This document shows positions 11,501 to 22,064 of a stretch of 64,000 nt of DNA, in pieces. The position numbers and the translations under genes were made by a program. Source of the stretch: Hydrangea macrophylla (Eukaryota; Streptophyta; Magnoliopsida; Cornales; Hydrangeaceae); NCBI GenBank assembly GCA_033977485.1, contig CM066989.1, forward strand, positions 34,759,095 through 34,823,094, read 5' to 3'. Every line of letters begins with the position of its first letter. Positions within the stretch are counted from its first letter, which is position 1. The notes below the pieces were generated by a model that was not told the origin of the DNA, did not search any database, and saw only the letters and a program-made list of their open reading frames with translations.

Positions 11501-14453
11501 GATGTCAAAAATGTCTTTCTCAATGGCACTCTTTTGGAGGAGGTTTATATGGAGCAACCACCTGGGTTTGTTGCTCAGGGGGAGTCTAGTATGGTTGTCG
11601 GTTGAAGAAGTCCCTATATGGTCTGAAACAGTCCCCTCGTCCTTGGTTTGGAAGATTTAGTGAAGTCGTTGCACAATTTGGTCTCCAGCGGTGTGGTGTT
11701 GATCATTCTGTCTTTTATAAGCACTCTTCGGCAGGTAAAATCCTACTTGTTGTTTATGTTGATGATATTGTTATAACTGGAGATGATTCCAAGGGAATTC
11801 AGGAGTTGAAGCACTTCTTGCAAAAGCAGTCCCAAACTAAAGACTTGGGATAACTTAGATACTTTCTGGGCATTGAAATGGCTAGATCTAGTGAAGGGAT
11901 TTATCTCTCTCAAAGAAAGTATGTTCTTGATCTCCTCTCTGAAACAGGCATGTTAGGATCCAAGCCCTTGGAATCTCCTATGGATCCTAATATTAAGTTG
12001 TTACCAGATCAGGGAGAGCTGATTGATGACCCAAGACAGTACAGACGTCTAGTAGGGAAGCTTAATTATCTAACAGTAACTAGACCTGATATTGCATTCG
12101 CTGTGAGTGTGATTAGCCAGTTTATGGATTGTCCTCGAACAACCCATTGGGATGCAGTGATGCACATTTTGAGATATCTCAAAGGTGCTCCGGGACGTGG
12201 TTTGTTATACAAAGACCATGGTCACATACGAGTTGAAGGTTACACTGATGCAGATTGGGCAGGTTCTCCTGGTGATAGGAGATCCACTATTGGCTATTGT
12301 GTTATCGTTGGGGGCAACCTTGTTTCATGGAAAAGCAAGAAACAAACCGTGGTAACTCGGTCTAGCGCAGAATCGGAGTACAGAGCAATGGCCCACACTA
12401 CTTGTGAGCTAGTATGGATGAAGCATTTATTAGAGGAACTTGGGTTTACTCAAACTACCCCAATGAGTTTATTTTGTGATAATCAAGCTGCAGTTCATAT
12501 TGCTTCTAATCCCGTTTTTCATGAAAGGACAAAGCACATTGAAGTCGATTGTCACTTTATTCGAGAGAAGCTTTTGGAAAATGTTATTCATACAGTGCAT
12601 GTGAAGTTTGCCGATCAGTTAGCCGATTTATTAACTAAAGCATTAGAAGGGATTCGAGTGAAATATATTTGTAACAAGCTTGGTGCATATGACATGTATG
12701 CTCCAGCTTGAGGGGGTGTGTTAATAGTGTGTATTACTGTATATGTGTTGTCCCACATCGCTTAGTGATTTAGTCTAGGTGTTGGAAGCCTATATATAGG
12801 CTCATGTAATCTTCTTTTTATTCATTCAATATATTGTGATTCCACACATTTACAGCACTCATATGTAAAATATGGGTACAAAGAGGGGTTTATTATGAAA
12901 AGTAAAAATGTTTGATGATAAGTAGAAGGAATACTAGTAAGTTGAAAGGCTTATAATAAGTCGTGGTAGTATTCTTATGATATTTTCATGTTGTATTGTT
13001 GTTTGGAGGTAATTTACTTAATATCATAGTTCTTAGTTATTTTAAGAATATTGTTATTTTTTGTTACATGGTTACACACACACACACATATATACATATG
13101 TTATATTAATATTTTCCGTGTTGCCTTTTCGTGTCATGTTTTGTATGTGTCGCTGTATACGTGTCGGTGTTTCTTATTTTGTAACACTCCCTTGTCCCGT
13201 TGTCGTGTTTGATGTGAAAAAAATATATCAAGATGCATTTTTTGCATGTCCGACATGTGTTTGACCCGCATTGCAGATGGTGTATGATTAGAGACTTCTG
13301 GGTGTTTGTTTTGTGGACATCTATTCGTGTCCTCAAACTCCACATTTGTCTTTTCTTTACCTTACTGTTTGCCCTCAAGGTGTATTGGAGAAACCCTTTA
13401 ATCTCATCCTATGAAGCACGGTATCGGACATGAATAAGATATGGACACGTTGACATGGCAAATCCTAAAATAATGAGGATAGGACATCTGTGATACATCA
13501 AATATTTAACTTTTTACTTCAGTGTACAATTCTTATTTATAAAAAAATATTGTTTGACATGCACAAAACAGAGTTTTACAAGGACAACAACCTTTAAAGC
13601 AAAAGCCACCCAAGCAGAGACAATCGTAGAGGGGAGATTGTGTGGGATGCTTTGGAGAGGCTACTGTCATAGAAAAAATGGGGGTATATGTAATGTAATG
13701 TAATGTTTTGAAAAAAAAATGACACTGTTGAGGATTTAAACAGTTATAAAACTACCACAATGTTGCTTTTATGTCCCGTCGGCGCTGCGGCCACCTCTGA
13801 TGATTGGTAGGGAATAAAAGAAAAGGACACTTGTTTGCCTTGTCTGACACGTGTTGGGCAAGTGTAGGTGCTTCCTACATCTTATCCCTTACTTATCCAC
13901 AAAAGTTAATAGAAATATCATTGAGTCACATACAGGAATATAAAAAATAACACTTTTGAAGACAATTTGGTTGGAATCATAAAAAAAAAAAATGAATTTT
14001 GTGATTAACTTCCAATTATATTTTACAAATTTGTAGTTATTCAAGCATGGAGGAAAGCAGAAGGGAGCTCGTTTTCCTTTTCCTTTTTTATTTTCCTTCT
14101 TTTTTCAAACCAAACAAAGCCTTTTAGTGTATTTTATTTTGTATCATGTTTGTTTCTTTTTCTTATTTTGGTGGTGAAAGCAGCGAGGCTCTGAATCCCA
14201 GGGCAAGCCTTCCAAAACATCGCAACCAAAAGACGAGGACGAGGAGGGTTTGGAAGAGGAAGAAGATGATGAGCACGGAGAAACATTGTGTGGCGCGTGC
14301 GGCGAGAACTATGCTTCTGATGAGTTCTGGATATGCTGCGATATCTGTGAGAAGTGGTTCCATGGAAAGTGTGTTAAGATCACCCCAGCTCGAGCAGAGC
14401 TTATTAAGCAGTACAAATGCCCAGCGTGCTGTAACAAGAGAGCACGCCCTTGA
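5310..14453 (+). CDS. ALFIN-LIKE PHD-finger protein gene, exons 3-5 (5' end not in window)
   Basis: Three exons join in frame: 5310-5538, 6122-6257 and about 14181-14453, giving roughly 211 residues. The family is normally about 250-260 residues, so about 44 N-terminal residues (two short exons) are missing. The order is the plant ALFIN-LIKE one: a conserved N-terminal domain (exon 3 and start of exon 4), a Ser/Asn/Lys-rich variable linker, an acidic stretch, then a C-terminal C4HC3 PHD finger ending in KRARP. Known family members bind trimethylated lysine 4 of histone H3 in the nucleus and modulate transcription. Donors start GT and acceptors end AG at each junction, with phases matching. 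The last intron (6258-14180) has been enlarged to about 7.9 kb by repeats, including a whole copia element. No frameshift or stop is visible in the exons, so the gene is probably still expressed if its 5' end exists. Confidence 0.88.
6122..6257 (+). CDS. ALFIN-LIKE gene, exon 4
   Basis: The acceptor is GATGCAG. The first base completes the Arg codon left open by exon 3, and then [19 protein letters not shown] is read. The exon continues into the Lys- and Ser/Asn-rich variable linker and ends at AAG|GTAGTA in phase 0. Confidence 0.92.
6600..6800. repeat. ACACG-rich dispersed repeat
   Basis: It contains CCTAGGAAGCACAGACATGG and many GACACG/ACACG steps. Related pieces with AGGAAGCAC lie at 7820-7990 and, inverted, near 13850-13880. 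This is a common degenerate plant repeat; I could not assign it to a transposon class. Confidence 0.5.
6846..6973 (+). mobile_element. 5'-truncated Au-type SINE
   Basis: It contains a pol III box-B-like GGTTCGAAA, the family phrases AACAGCCTCTCTGC, GCAGGGGTAAGG and CCAGACCCC, and ends GGGCTGCCCTTTTTTT. It is bounded by the direct repeat TACTTACAAG at 6836-6845 and 6974-6983, a target duplication of the kind made by LINE-driven insertion. The 5' part with box A is missing. It lies in the last intron of the ALFIN-LIKE gene. Confidence 0.75.
7380..7600. repeat. Tandem GTGTC-rich repeats in the ALFIN-LIKE intron
   Basis: A segment starting CCCGTGCGTGTCG and running through GGACGTGTCTGGGGG to AAAACTCAATTACACAAA occurs twice, at about 7384-7432 and 7500-7549, with shorter GTGTCC units between. 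It belongs to the same ACACG/CGTGT family as 6600-6800. Confidence 0.6.
7801..8053. repeat. ACACG-rich dispersed repeat, left flank of the copia insertion
   Basis: It includes CCTAGGAAGCACCAACAC and several CGACAC steps, and carries the copia insertion point at its right end. Material of similar composition resumes after the element at 13100-13900. Confidence 0.45.
8059..8196 (+). repeat. 5' LTR of the copia element
   Basis: 138 bp, TG...CA, with a TATATATA box-like core near 8134. It is followed at once by the Met-tRNA primer site. Confidence 0.92.
8197..8208 (+). promoter_or_regulatory. Primer-binding site (initiator tRNA-Met)
   Basis: TGGTATCAGAGC directly abuts the 5' LTR. It is the standard copia primer site. 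Confidence 0.92.
8619..9629 (+). pseudogene. copia gag (capsid and zinc knuckle)
   Basis: I chose the ATG at 8619 ([19 protein letters not shown]) because it gives the usual plant copia gag start; the frame is open further upstream to 8547 without homology. The protein has the retrotransposon gag domain in its first half (residues about 15-200), an Arg/Gly-rich stretch, and a CCHC knuckle [14 protein letters not shown] encoded at 9366-9407. The frame runs into a TGA at 9627-9629 just where the protease should begin, because the following pol is in another frame. Confidence 0.85.
9625..10143 (+). pseudogene. copia protease and GAG-pre-integrase region
   Basis: It is shifted by one frame from gag. 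The protease signature reads DFAAT at about 9628 instead of D(S/T)GAT, so the active-site Ser/Thr and Gly are lost. An in-frame TAA at 9928-9930 and a TGA at 10141-10143 interrupt it. The pre-integrase zinc region is visible as [13 protein letters not shown] ... CESCQLGKH. Confidence 0.8.
10156..10980 (+). pseudogene. copia integrase core and tail, frameshifted
   Basis: The DDE core shows DSDVWGP and [11 protein letters not shown] (first two acidic residues). The segment bearing the third residue near 10440-10510 is scrambled by frameshifts; NFWGDAV...HLINRMPS resumes in another frame at 10514, and VFGCVCFVH...GYS in a third at about 10660. The protein is not functional. Confidence 0.8.
10989..12711 (+). 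pseudogene. copia reverse transcriptase and RNase H, frameshifted
   Basis: Reverse transcriptase starts near [12 protein letters not shown], continues through [11 protein letters not shown], and has the catalytic YVDD at 11755-11766. Frame changes lie near 11290 and 11600, and a TAA is at 11851-11853. The RNase H part from about 12240 is open, with [17 protein letters not shown] and the downstream CDNQAAV motif, and ends at a TGA at 12709-12711 just before the purine tract. Confidence 0.88.
12719..12854 (+). repeat. 3' LTR of the copia element
   Basis: 136 bp, preceded by the purine tract GAGGGGGTG. Compared with the 5' LTR it has a 2-bp insertion (TA) and a 4-bp deletion (TTAG) plus a few substitutions. 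Confidence 0.92.
12860..14180. other. Remainder of the last ALFIN-LIKE intron
   Basis: Non-coding. It contains a short CA run near 13075, GTGTC/ACACG-type repeat pieces at about 13130-13350 and 13850-13880, and a pyrimidine-rich tract before the exon 5 acceptor. No other gene is seen. Confidence 0.6.
14181..14453 (+). CDS. ALFIN-LIKE gene, exon 5 (acidic linker and PHD finger)
   Basis: The acceptor is either ...GAAAG|CAG at 14181 or the CAG three bases on (start 14184); both keep the frame. The exon opens with RGSESQGK, passes through an Asp/Glu run, and then encodes the PHD finger. The zinc ligands are visible as CGAC, CCDIC, HGKC and CPAC (C4HC3). The aromatic-cage region around DEFWICCD is intact. 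The usual His in ARAEH is Leu here, which is not a zinc ligand. The TGA stop is at 14451-14453. Confidence 0.93.
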   Translation, partial: QRGSESQGKPSKTSQPKDEDEEGLEEEEDDEHGETLCGACGENYASDEFWICCDICEKWFHGKCVKITPARAELIKQYKCPACCNKRARP

Positions 14454-15370
14454 TTATATCTGGCTTGTACTCCCTCAGGTTTATGTTCTTCTAATTGTTA
14501 TGTTGGTCACGTTCTTGACCCAGCGATGGGGAAAAAAAATGTGTACCTTGTTTTTAATTCCTTGTTAGAAATTGTGTTTAGTTAGCAGACTTGTGGTTTA
14601 TTTGTGTAGGTCACAACCATGCATTCAGTTATGTAGGTTTCCTGATTCCATTTCCTGGTTATTAGAATATATATTTCCTTTGGAATATCATTCATGTTTC
14701 TCTGTCATGGTGGGAAGGAGTCATTTGAATTTTGCTCAATTGTGCATGTTAATCCTTCATTTGCATGATATTTGGCATTTAGTGAGTGATTGTCAATTTC
14801 ATTGTAGTGATTTGAGAGTCAATTGATCCTAAGGTATGTGCACGAGTTCGAAGTAGTTGTATAGCATTGTGCTTAAATTAAAATGCACCGAGAAAAGTTC
14901 ATGTCACCTCAATAATATGAGGGCATTTAATACTTAAACAATGAGGTACTAAGGTAATTTATACAGGTCCTTTGTAAAATTACTTTTTGATATTGCTAGA
15001 CTGAGATGCCATGGTTGTTTTTTGTCCAAATAAATGTCCACCTTTTGTTTGTCAGATTTTGTCAACAATTTTAATTGATGTAGGCCACACGATACACATG
15101 CGAGATACCGTTAAGGATGTAGCAATAAATTTTAGTGCATAAATTACACTTTACACTATGTAGTTTGGGTTTGATGTCAATTTGTCTCTATTACTATTCC
15201 TTTTTGTTTAAACAATCTTTGTTTATTTCTTTTTATATTGGAATTGTTTGAACAATCTTTCTTATCAGGTTTCCAATATGTACGTTTTGTAGCCTAATGA
15301 AAATCATTTTTTAACTTGACTTCGCGTTGATATGCGACATATTCAAAGGTTTGTCTATCTATCTATAATA
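14454..15370. other. 3' flank of the ALFIN-LIKE gene
   Basis: The 3' UTR should start here, but no single poly(A) signal stands out. The open frames are short and have no recognisable domain. Confidence 0.4.
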
Positions 15371-15377
15371 TATTTAA

Positions 15378-15500
15378 GTAGGGGTGGCAGTTTTGGGCGG
15401 GTCGATGCGGGCCGGATAAGAAATGGGTCACTAACCCTTTATTTTTTGGGGTTAAATTTGGGCGGGTTGGAACCTGGTCGGGTCAAACCCAATGACATGT
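15378..15500. repeat. hAT-like terminal fragment (GGGGTGGCA...)
   Basis: TAGGGGTGGCAGTTTTGGGC, with repeated GGGCGGGT and GGTCGGGT, matches the ends of a common class of plant hAT elements. No partner terminus or target duplication was located. Confidence 0.35.
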
Positions 15501-15599
15501 AGATATTGATTTGAAGTTAATTGATAATAGGATAATGTTCCCTTAATTCAAGGGATTTCCTTAATTTGCTAACCATGATCTTTTGGTTGAAATTCAAAT

Positions 15600-16085
15600 T
15601 ATTTCATTTGTTTTATAGACTTAAAATTGAGAAATTCTCACTCTTTTGTGAAATCCCTGATTAAAATATTAAGAAATTTTTTAATCCTGAGAAATTTTTC
15701 ATTAAAATATTGTGAAATTCCTTATTTCTTATTAAAAAATTGAGAAATTCTCACTCTTTTGTGAATTCGGTGATTAAAATACTGAGAAATTCTCATTCCT
15801 TCATGAAATTTTTGATCTAACAAACTGAGAAATTACGCATAAACAATATCATTAGTTCTAGCAAGGAATCACACAAATGGATATATATACATATATATAT
15901 ATCATGTTTTTTCGCTAATTTTTTTATAGTAATTTCTGGTAATCAATTTTATTTTGAAATGAACTTTCTTAGTTAACTGAACAACGATGATTGATGAACA
16001 AAATTTCAAATATGATCAATCTTTTGCGAAATTTATATTTCTCATTAAACTACTGAAAAATTCACATTCTTTTGTGAAATTTTTG
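15600..16085. repeat. Degenerate tandem repeat around GAGAAATTCTCA
   Basis: A phrase of the type GAGAAATTCTCACTCTTTTGTGAAAT followed by ATTAAAATA recurs about six times with variation. GAGAAATTCTC is itself palindromic. Confidence 0.55.
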
Positions 16086-16452
16086 AATCCACAAAAGCAT
16101 TTGCCTTCAAGCCCAAACACAAGCATTTGCCTTCCACGATTTGTTACCATACTAACCAAGTCACTTTTTGAATCCACAATTTCAACTATTAACAGTATCA
16201 TCATCAAATCATCCGTATGTAAACTCCAAAAACTTCATCACTGACTCTATATTCTCCCACCGATCGGTTTGCTTTAATTTTCACTTTGGAATGAACGAGA
16301 AACCCTCACATATTCAGAAAGGGAATGAGTCCAAGAATAAGAGATCATATGACTAGAAGGTGGTGACGACGACGACCAAGAATGGACGACGATGGGGTGG
16401 CTGGATGTGGTGGTGCCGGCGGTGGAGCGGTTGCTGCCTTCTCTCTTCTTTT

Positions 16453-16492
16453 TCCCTCTCTCTCTCTCTCTCTCTTCCTCTTTCTCTCTCTA
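16453..16492. repeat. CT microsatellite
   Basis: A run of CT dinucleotides interrupted by CTTCCTC. A short GA run follows at 16571-16587. Confidence 0.75.
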
Positions 16493-16596
16493 GTAGAAAT
16501 CTCTTTATATTGGATTTTAAATTTTGAATTAAAATTAGATCTTTGATATACATATATATACATATATATAGCGAGAGAGAGAGAAAGATATATCAA

Positions 16597-18270
16597 ACCT
16601 TATAAATATAAGAATGCAGCAGTTGAAACCTGACTTAGTCAATTACCATACTGCCCTTTTGCATCTTCTCAAGACCATAATACCCCTTCACTATACCTTA
16701 ATTACGCGTATATTGTGATACTCATCTAATGATATATTGATTTGTGTAAGGGTAATTATGTCATTTCAGATTATTATTACATTCAGGTCAACTTTTAAAA
16801 TTTTATTTAATATAATAATGAGGATTCAATCAATAATATTATGCCTAATTACATATAGGTCAGCAATTTTAAAAATATTTATTATTAACTTCAAAAAAAG
16901 TCAAACAATGCGGCTATTTTGGCGACTATTTACGATTTTGTCACTAATATTTACAATTTGGTCAACTTCTTCTCTCAAATTTACCTTATAAATATAAGAA
17001 TGCAGCAGCTGAAACCTGACTTAGTCAATTACCATACTGCCCTTTTGCATCTTCTCAAGACCATAATACCCCTTCACTATACCTTAATTACGCGTATATT
17101 GTGATACTCATCTAATGATATATTGATTTGTGTAAGGGTAATTATGTCATTTCAGATTATTATTACATTCAGGTCAACTTTTAAAATTTTATTTAATATA
17201 ATAATGAGGATTCAATCAATAATATTATGCCTAATTACATATAGGTCAGCAATTTTAAAAATATTTATTATTAACTTCAAAAAAAGTCAAACAATGCGGC
17301 TATTTTGGCGACTATTTACGAATTTGTCACTAATACCTTATAAATATAAGAATGCAGCAGTTGAAACCTGACTTAGTCAATTACCATACTGCCCTTTTGC
17401 ATCTTCTCAAGACCATAATACCCCTTCACTATACCTTAATTACGCGTATATTGTGATACTCATCTAATGATATATTGATTTGTGTAAGGGTAATTATGTC
17501 ATTTCAGATTATTATTACATTCAGGTCAACTTTTAAAATTTTATTTAATATAATAATGAGGATTCAATCAATAATATTATGCCTAATTACATATAGGTCA
17601 GCAATTTTAAAAATATTTATTATTAACTTCAAAAAAAGTCAAACAATGCGGCTATTTTGGCGACTATTTACGATTTTGTCACTAATATTTACAATTTGGT
17701 CAACTTCTTCTCTCAAATTTACCTTATAAATATAAGAATGCAGCAGCTGAAACCTGACTTAGTCAATTACCATACTGCCCTTTTGCATCTTCTCAAGACC
17801 ATAATACCCCTTCACTATACCTTAATTACGCGTATATTGTGATACTCATCTAATGATATATTGATTTGTGTAAGGGTAATTATGTCATTTCAGATTATTA
17901 TTACATTCAGGTCAACTTTTAAAATTTTATTTAATATAATAATGAGGATTCAATCAATAATATTATGCCTAATTACATATAGGTCAGCAATTTTAAAAAT
18001 ATTTATTATTAACTTCAAAAAAAGTCAAACAATGCGGCTATTTTGGCGACTATTTACGAATTTGTCACTAATATTTACAATTTGGTCAACTTCTTCTCTC
18101 AAATTTAGTATTCAATCAATAATATTATGCCTAATTACATATAGGTCAGCAATTTTAAAAATATTTATTATTAACTTAAAAAAAAAGTCAAACAATGCGG
18201 CTATTTTGGCGACTATTTACGAATTTGTCACTAATATTTACAATTTGGTCAACTTCTTCTCTCAAATTTA
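16597..18270. repeat. Tandem array with alternating 386- and 352-bp units (738-bp dimer)
   Basis: Units start at ACCTTATAAATATAAG at 16597, 16983, 17335 and 17721, spaced 386, 352 and 386. Units 1 and 3 share CAGCAGTTG and GATTTTGTC, while 2 and 4 share CAGCAGCTG and GAATTTGTC, so a two-unit block was duplicated. Unit 2 lacks 34 bp present at the end of the others. A partial fifth unit covers about 18109-18270. Each unit can be read as a short open frame starting MICVRVIMSFQ, but this follows from the repetition and has no gene features. Confidence 0.9.
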
Positions 18271-18660
18271 GTATTCATATATTGTAATATGTGTAATTGC
18301 ATTTGGGTGAGCAAGTTTTGGGATATTTATTATTCACTTCAAAAAAGTCAACAAAAGTGACTATTTTAATTGCTATTTACGAATCGCTCACTAATATTTG
18401 CATTTTGGTCAACTTCTTCTCTAAAATTTATATATTTAGGAATTGGTCATTAATATACCAAATATCACTTATACTCAAATCTCATACCAAATTCAAAAAA
18501 GTCAACAAAAGTGACTATTTTAATTGCTATTTACGAATCGCTCACTAATATTTGCATTTTGGTCAACTTCTTCTCTAAAATTTATATATTTAGGAATTGA
18601 TCATTAATATACCAAATATCACTTATACTCAAATCTCATACCAAATTCATATCTTATACT
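18271..18660. repeat. Diverged tandem repeats following the 738-bp array
   Basis: A unit of about 150 bp (AAAAAAGTCAACAAAAGTGAC ... CTCATACCAAATTCA) occurs twice, at about 18338-18490 and 18491-18648. It resembles the last part of the array units (TTGGTCAACTTCTTCTCT), so it is probably an older layer of the same expansion. Confidence 0.7.
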
Positions 18661-18711
18661 CAAATGCATAAGAGGGGATTGGCACGTGCATCGCACGTGT
18701 CGGGACCCTAG

Positions 18712-21700
18712 TATATATATATATATATAATTTGGTGAAAAATCCCATTCTACCAATGTTTTTTGGAATAGGTCCACAAATTAGAACTTCATAACAACAG
18801 GTCCTATAATTGTGATTGTATTTAGGGATTAGTCCAAAATATCCCATTATGGAATAATTGGATGACTTTTCTACCCCTAATCTCTATATATAGAACTGTA
18901 TGTATATATGTACATATATTTAATACATATTTAAATATGGAATTAGTAGTCAAATCTTACCAAATCTTACCCAATCCCCATTGATATTGCATATAATATA
19001 TATAGAAATAATATCCCAATATTTTAGGATTTCACTTTACAAATTTGTTTAATTTATATTGAACACCACTAATACAATCCATTCTATAACAGTCCATAAT
19101 CCATTCAAATGACATAACAGTCCGTACAATGTGAAATTTCGTACTGTGTTTTACAGTGTGAAATTTCACACTCAAATATTTCATATTGTGTGATTAAAAT
19201 GTGAATTATACAACTATTTCATACTCCTGCTACCCTGACATGTATTGGACGCAACTGAGGCAAACTGCCGCTGGCGCGAACGCAACTCACAATTAAATTG
19301 AATCCAATACATTTGCTTAAGATGCGTCCGTGCCAACGGCAGTTTCATACATTAAATCGAATCCAATACATTTGCCATAAGAAATATCACAATTCAATAT
19401 TCCTAAATGTCATGACATTGAAAACTAAAGATGCGTAATATAACATTATGTTACTCAAAAGGTTGTTTTTACACTAAAAATCAAAAGGGCAATACTTACA
19501 TTCACATTAGGTACTACAGATGACTAATCTAACATTGACTATGTTACTCAAAAATCCAAAAGAAAGTATTCACACTAAAATCCAAAAGTGAATAGTCACA
19601 TTCAGTTAGCATCCAGTAATAAATAAGCATTGATCTGTTATTTCAAAAAAAAAAAAAAAAATTTGTCAAACTAGTGTCTAAATATTCCGAGCTTTTTTCC
19701 AGGCTTTGTGTTCTTCGAATCATGAATGGAATGCAACGAATGTTGACCTAAATCGCGGTCTGGGTTGTTGGTGTCGTCTTCGTTTGACCCGTTGGGGGGA
19801 CTTCGTAACACAGGCTGCATGGACATGGCAATTATTAATAGCGCACAAGGAAATGAGTGTGGAATTTAACACTCAACTGATAATTTTCTCACACATATGA
19901 AAAAATATCAATATGAGTGCTAAATTTCTCACTGTATCAAAATCATTCGAATATGGGATGGTTTGGGTTTGCAAAATGATGGAAACAACATGTGCGGATA
20001 AACATACATCATTATTTTTCAAATATGAGCATGAAATTCAACTTTCATGAGTGAGAATCGTCTCACTTATTTAAGATCTCACATATGAGTGAGAAATTCC
20101 CCAATCATGAGTGATTTTCCCACTCACGTGCATAGAGATATTATTAGTGTTAAATTTTTCACTGATCTCTGTCCATTTGAAAATGGGGACGAGATTTATT
20201 TCACAACATTTCCATTGCATATGAGTGAGAAATTTCACACATCTTAGAAAATTTCCAGTTACGAGTGACAAAGTTCACAATCAGACAAGAAGTTCGGCAC
20301 TCATTCGTAATTGATATTGAGACTGCTAAATTTGTCACTTCTAATATCACATTGTACCCAAAAAATTCTAATTTGGGACGGATTGGGTTTGTAAAATGAT
20401 GGAAACGTGGATGAATTTTATTTCACAACATTTTTCTCACACATCATGCGCACTTTAGAAATTTCTCACATACGAGTGACAAAGTTCACATTCTAACAAG
20501 AAGTTCAACACTCATGTGGAAAGTGATATTCAGAGTACAAAATTTCTCACATATAATTAGTTTATAGACAACTTCAAAACTGTTTACATGTATTTGTTAG
20601 TAGAAACCCCAGTTTTTTTTCCATAATTTTATTCTTTTACAAGAAAGTGGTTTGAGCAAAAACCATTCGGGAAAGTTCAAAAGCGAAAATTCACAGTGTG
20701 AAATTTTATACGAAATTCATAAATCAAGTAAAATTACTCATTTGCCTTACTTCGCCATTGTCCGGTGGTGCCGAAACCCTAGTTTTTTTTTACCCCATTT
20801 GTTCCATTCACAGAAAAGTTGTTGAAGCAAAAACCAGTTGTGAATGTTCAACTCCAAACATACACAGTGCGAAATTTCATACAAAAACCAAGAATCAAGT
20901 AAAATTTCTCACTCACCTTCCTTCGCCATTGTTCGTCGGTATCAGAGTAGTTCTGGCAATTTCATTGCTAAGGAGTGAAAAGTTTTGCAATTGTGAATGT
21001 TGATCATGGTCTTCTTCATTGAAACACATGTGTATATGTGATAAATTCCACATTCAATGGGTCTATAACGGGGGTAGTCATCAATTTCACACTGTATATA
21101 ACTATTATGGGGTAGTCATCAATTTCACACTGCATTAAAACTAAGGTCTTTTATACTATGAGTGTTAAATTACTCGTTCACCTTCGTCGATATGGAAATG
21201 GGGATGAATGTTAGAATGGGGTAGTCATCAATTTCACACTACATTACAACTTTTCATCAAATCAACATACAAGCTATCACTTGAAAGTGTGTTAAATTGT
21301 GTTTGGATCTCTGATGTCGATGAGGACATTATCGCTTGGAAAATTAGAAGTACGAACCCTAAAATCCCAATATTGTACTATCAAAGCCATACAACAATCA
21401 ACAATTTTTTGGAACCCAAAATCACAAAGAATCAACTCATAGTGTTGTTGTGCAAACAAGTAATGCAAAATCGACGACAATATGAAAGAAAAAACAATCG
21501 CATGTCACATTTTGAGTCGCCAAAAACCCTCTTTTTTTTACCTAAAATTCTTCATGAACTCGACTCACATCTGAAAGATGGTAAAAAAATAAGATCAACC
21601 AAATGTATTCATGAATTTCATATGAAAGAATTCGTAGCATACCTTTTCTCCCCATCGTTTGTATGCGTCGGAGTCGGATCGTCAACGTCGAAGCATCCAT

Positions 21701-22023
21701 TGAAAAATTTATGACGCCCAAGGACTTCGTTAGGTTGAAATGGAATGAAAAACCATAGTTCTTGATGAAATGGTGGTGAAAATCTTCAATTTGTTGTTTG
21801 AAATTCAAAAAAGCGAGATTGTCGGAGTGATCTTGGGTGTCGCCGAAATCACCGTGGCTGTAAATGGGTGTTGGGGTTTTGAAGGAGAGTGTGTTGTGTG
21901 CACGTGGGACGGGTTGTAGGGTTAGGTTGGTCATAAATGAATATATGGACCTGTCACTAAATTGTTTTGTGGGCTGGGTCTATTGCAACATAGATACCCC
22001 AACTAGGACTTTCTACTAATTAA

Positions 22024-22064
<41 letters not shown>

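Larger units (their letters stand above)
8059..12854 (+). mobile_element. Complete but defective Ty1/copia LTR retrotransposon
   Basis: The 5' LTR is 8059-8196 and the 3' LTR 12719-12854. They begin TGTTAATAG and end TTTACA, differing by about four substitutions and two small indels. The target duplication GCACT is exact at 8054-8058 and 12855-12859. A primer-binding site for initiator Met tRNA (TGGTATCAGAGC, 8197-8208) follows the 5' LTR, and a purine tract GAGGGGG precedes the 3' LTR. Domain order gag, protease, integrase, reverse transcriptase, RNase H marks it as copia. The pol frame is broken by several frameshifts and stops, so it cannot move alone. It sits in sense orientation inside the last intron of the ALFIN-LIKE gene. 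Confidence 0.95.
16593..18711 (+). mobile_element. Helitron (3' end clear, 5' end tentative)
   Basis: The right end shows the palindrome CACGTGC-ATC-GCACGTG (18683-18699) and, 8 bases later, the terminal CTAG (18708-18711) followed by T, the classic Helitron 3' structure. The tandem array lies directly inside. The left boundary is a guess: A|TC at 16593, just before the first array unit. No Rep/helicase coding is present, so the element is non-autonomous. Confidence 0.6.

Noticed and set aside
16737..18271. Repeated small open frames MICVRVIMSFQ... in the tandem array
   Set aside because: They repeat because the DNA unit repeats; composition is AT-driven, unit 2 truncates the frame, and no domain is seen.
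21208..21934. Open frames on both strands as a gene
   Set aside because: No domain, no codon pattern, no clear splice structure, and they lie in the motif-rich repeat region.
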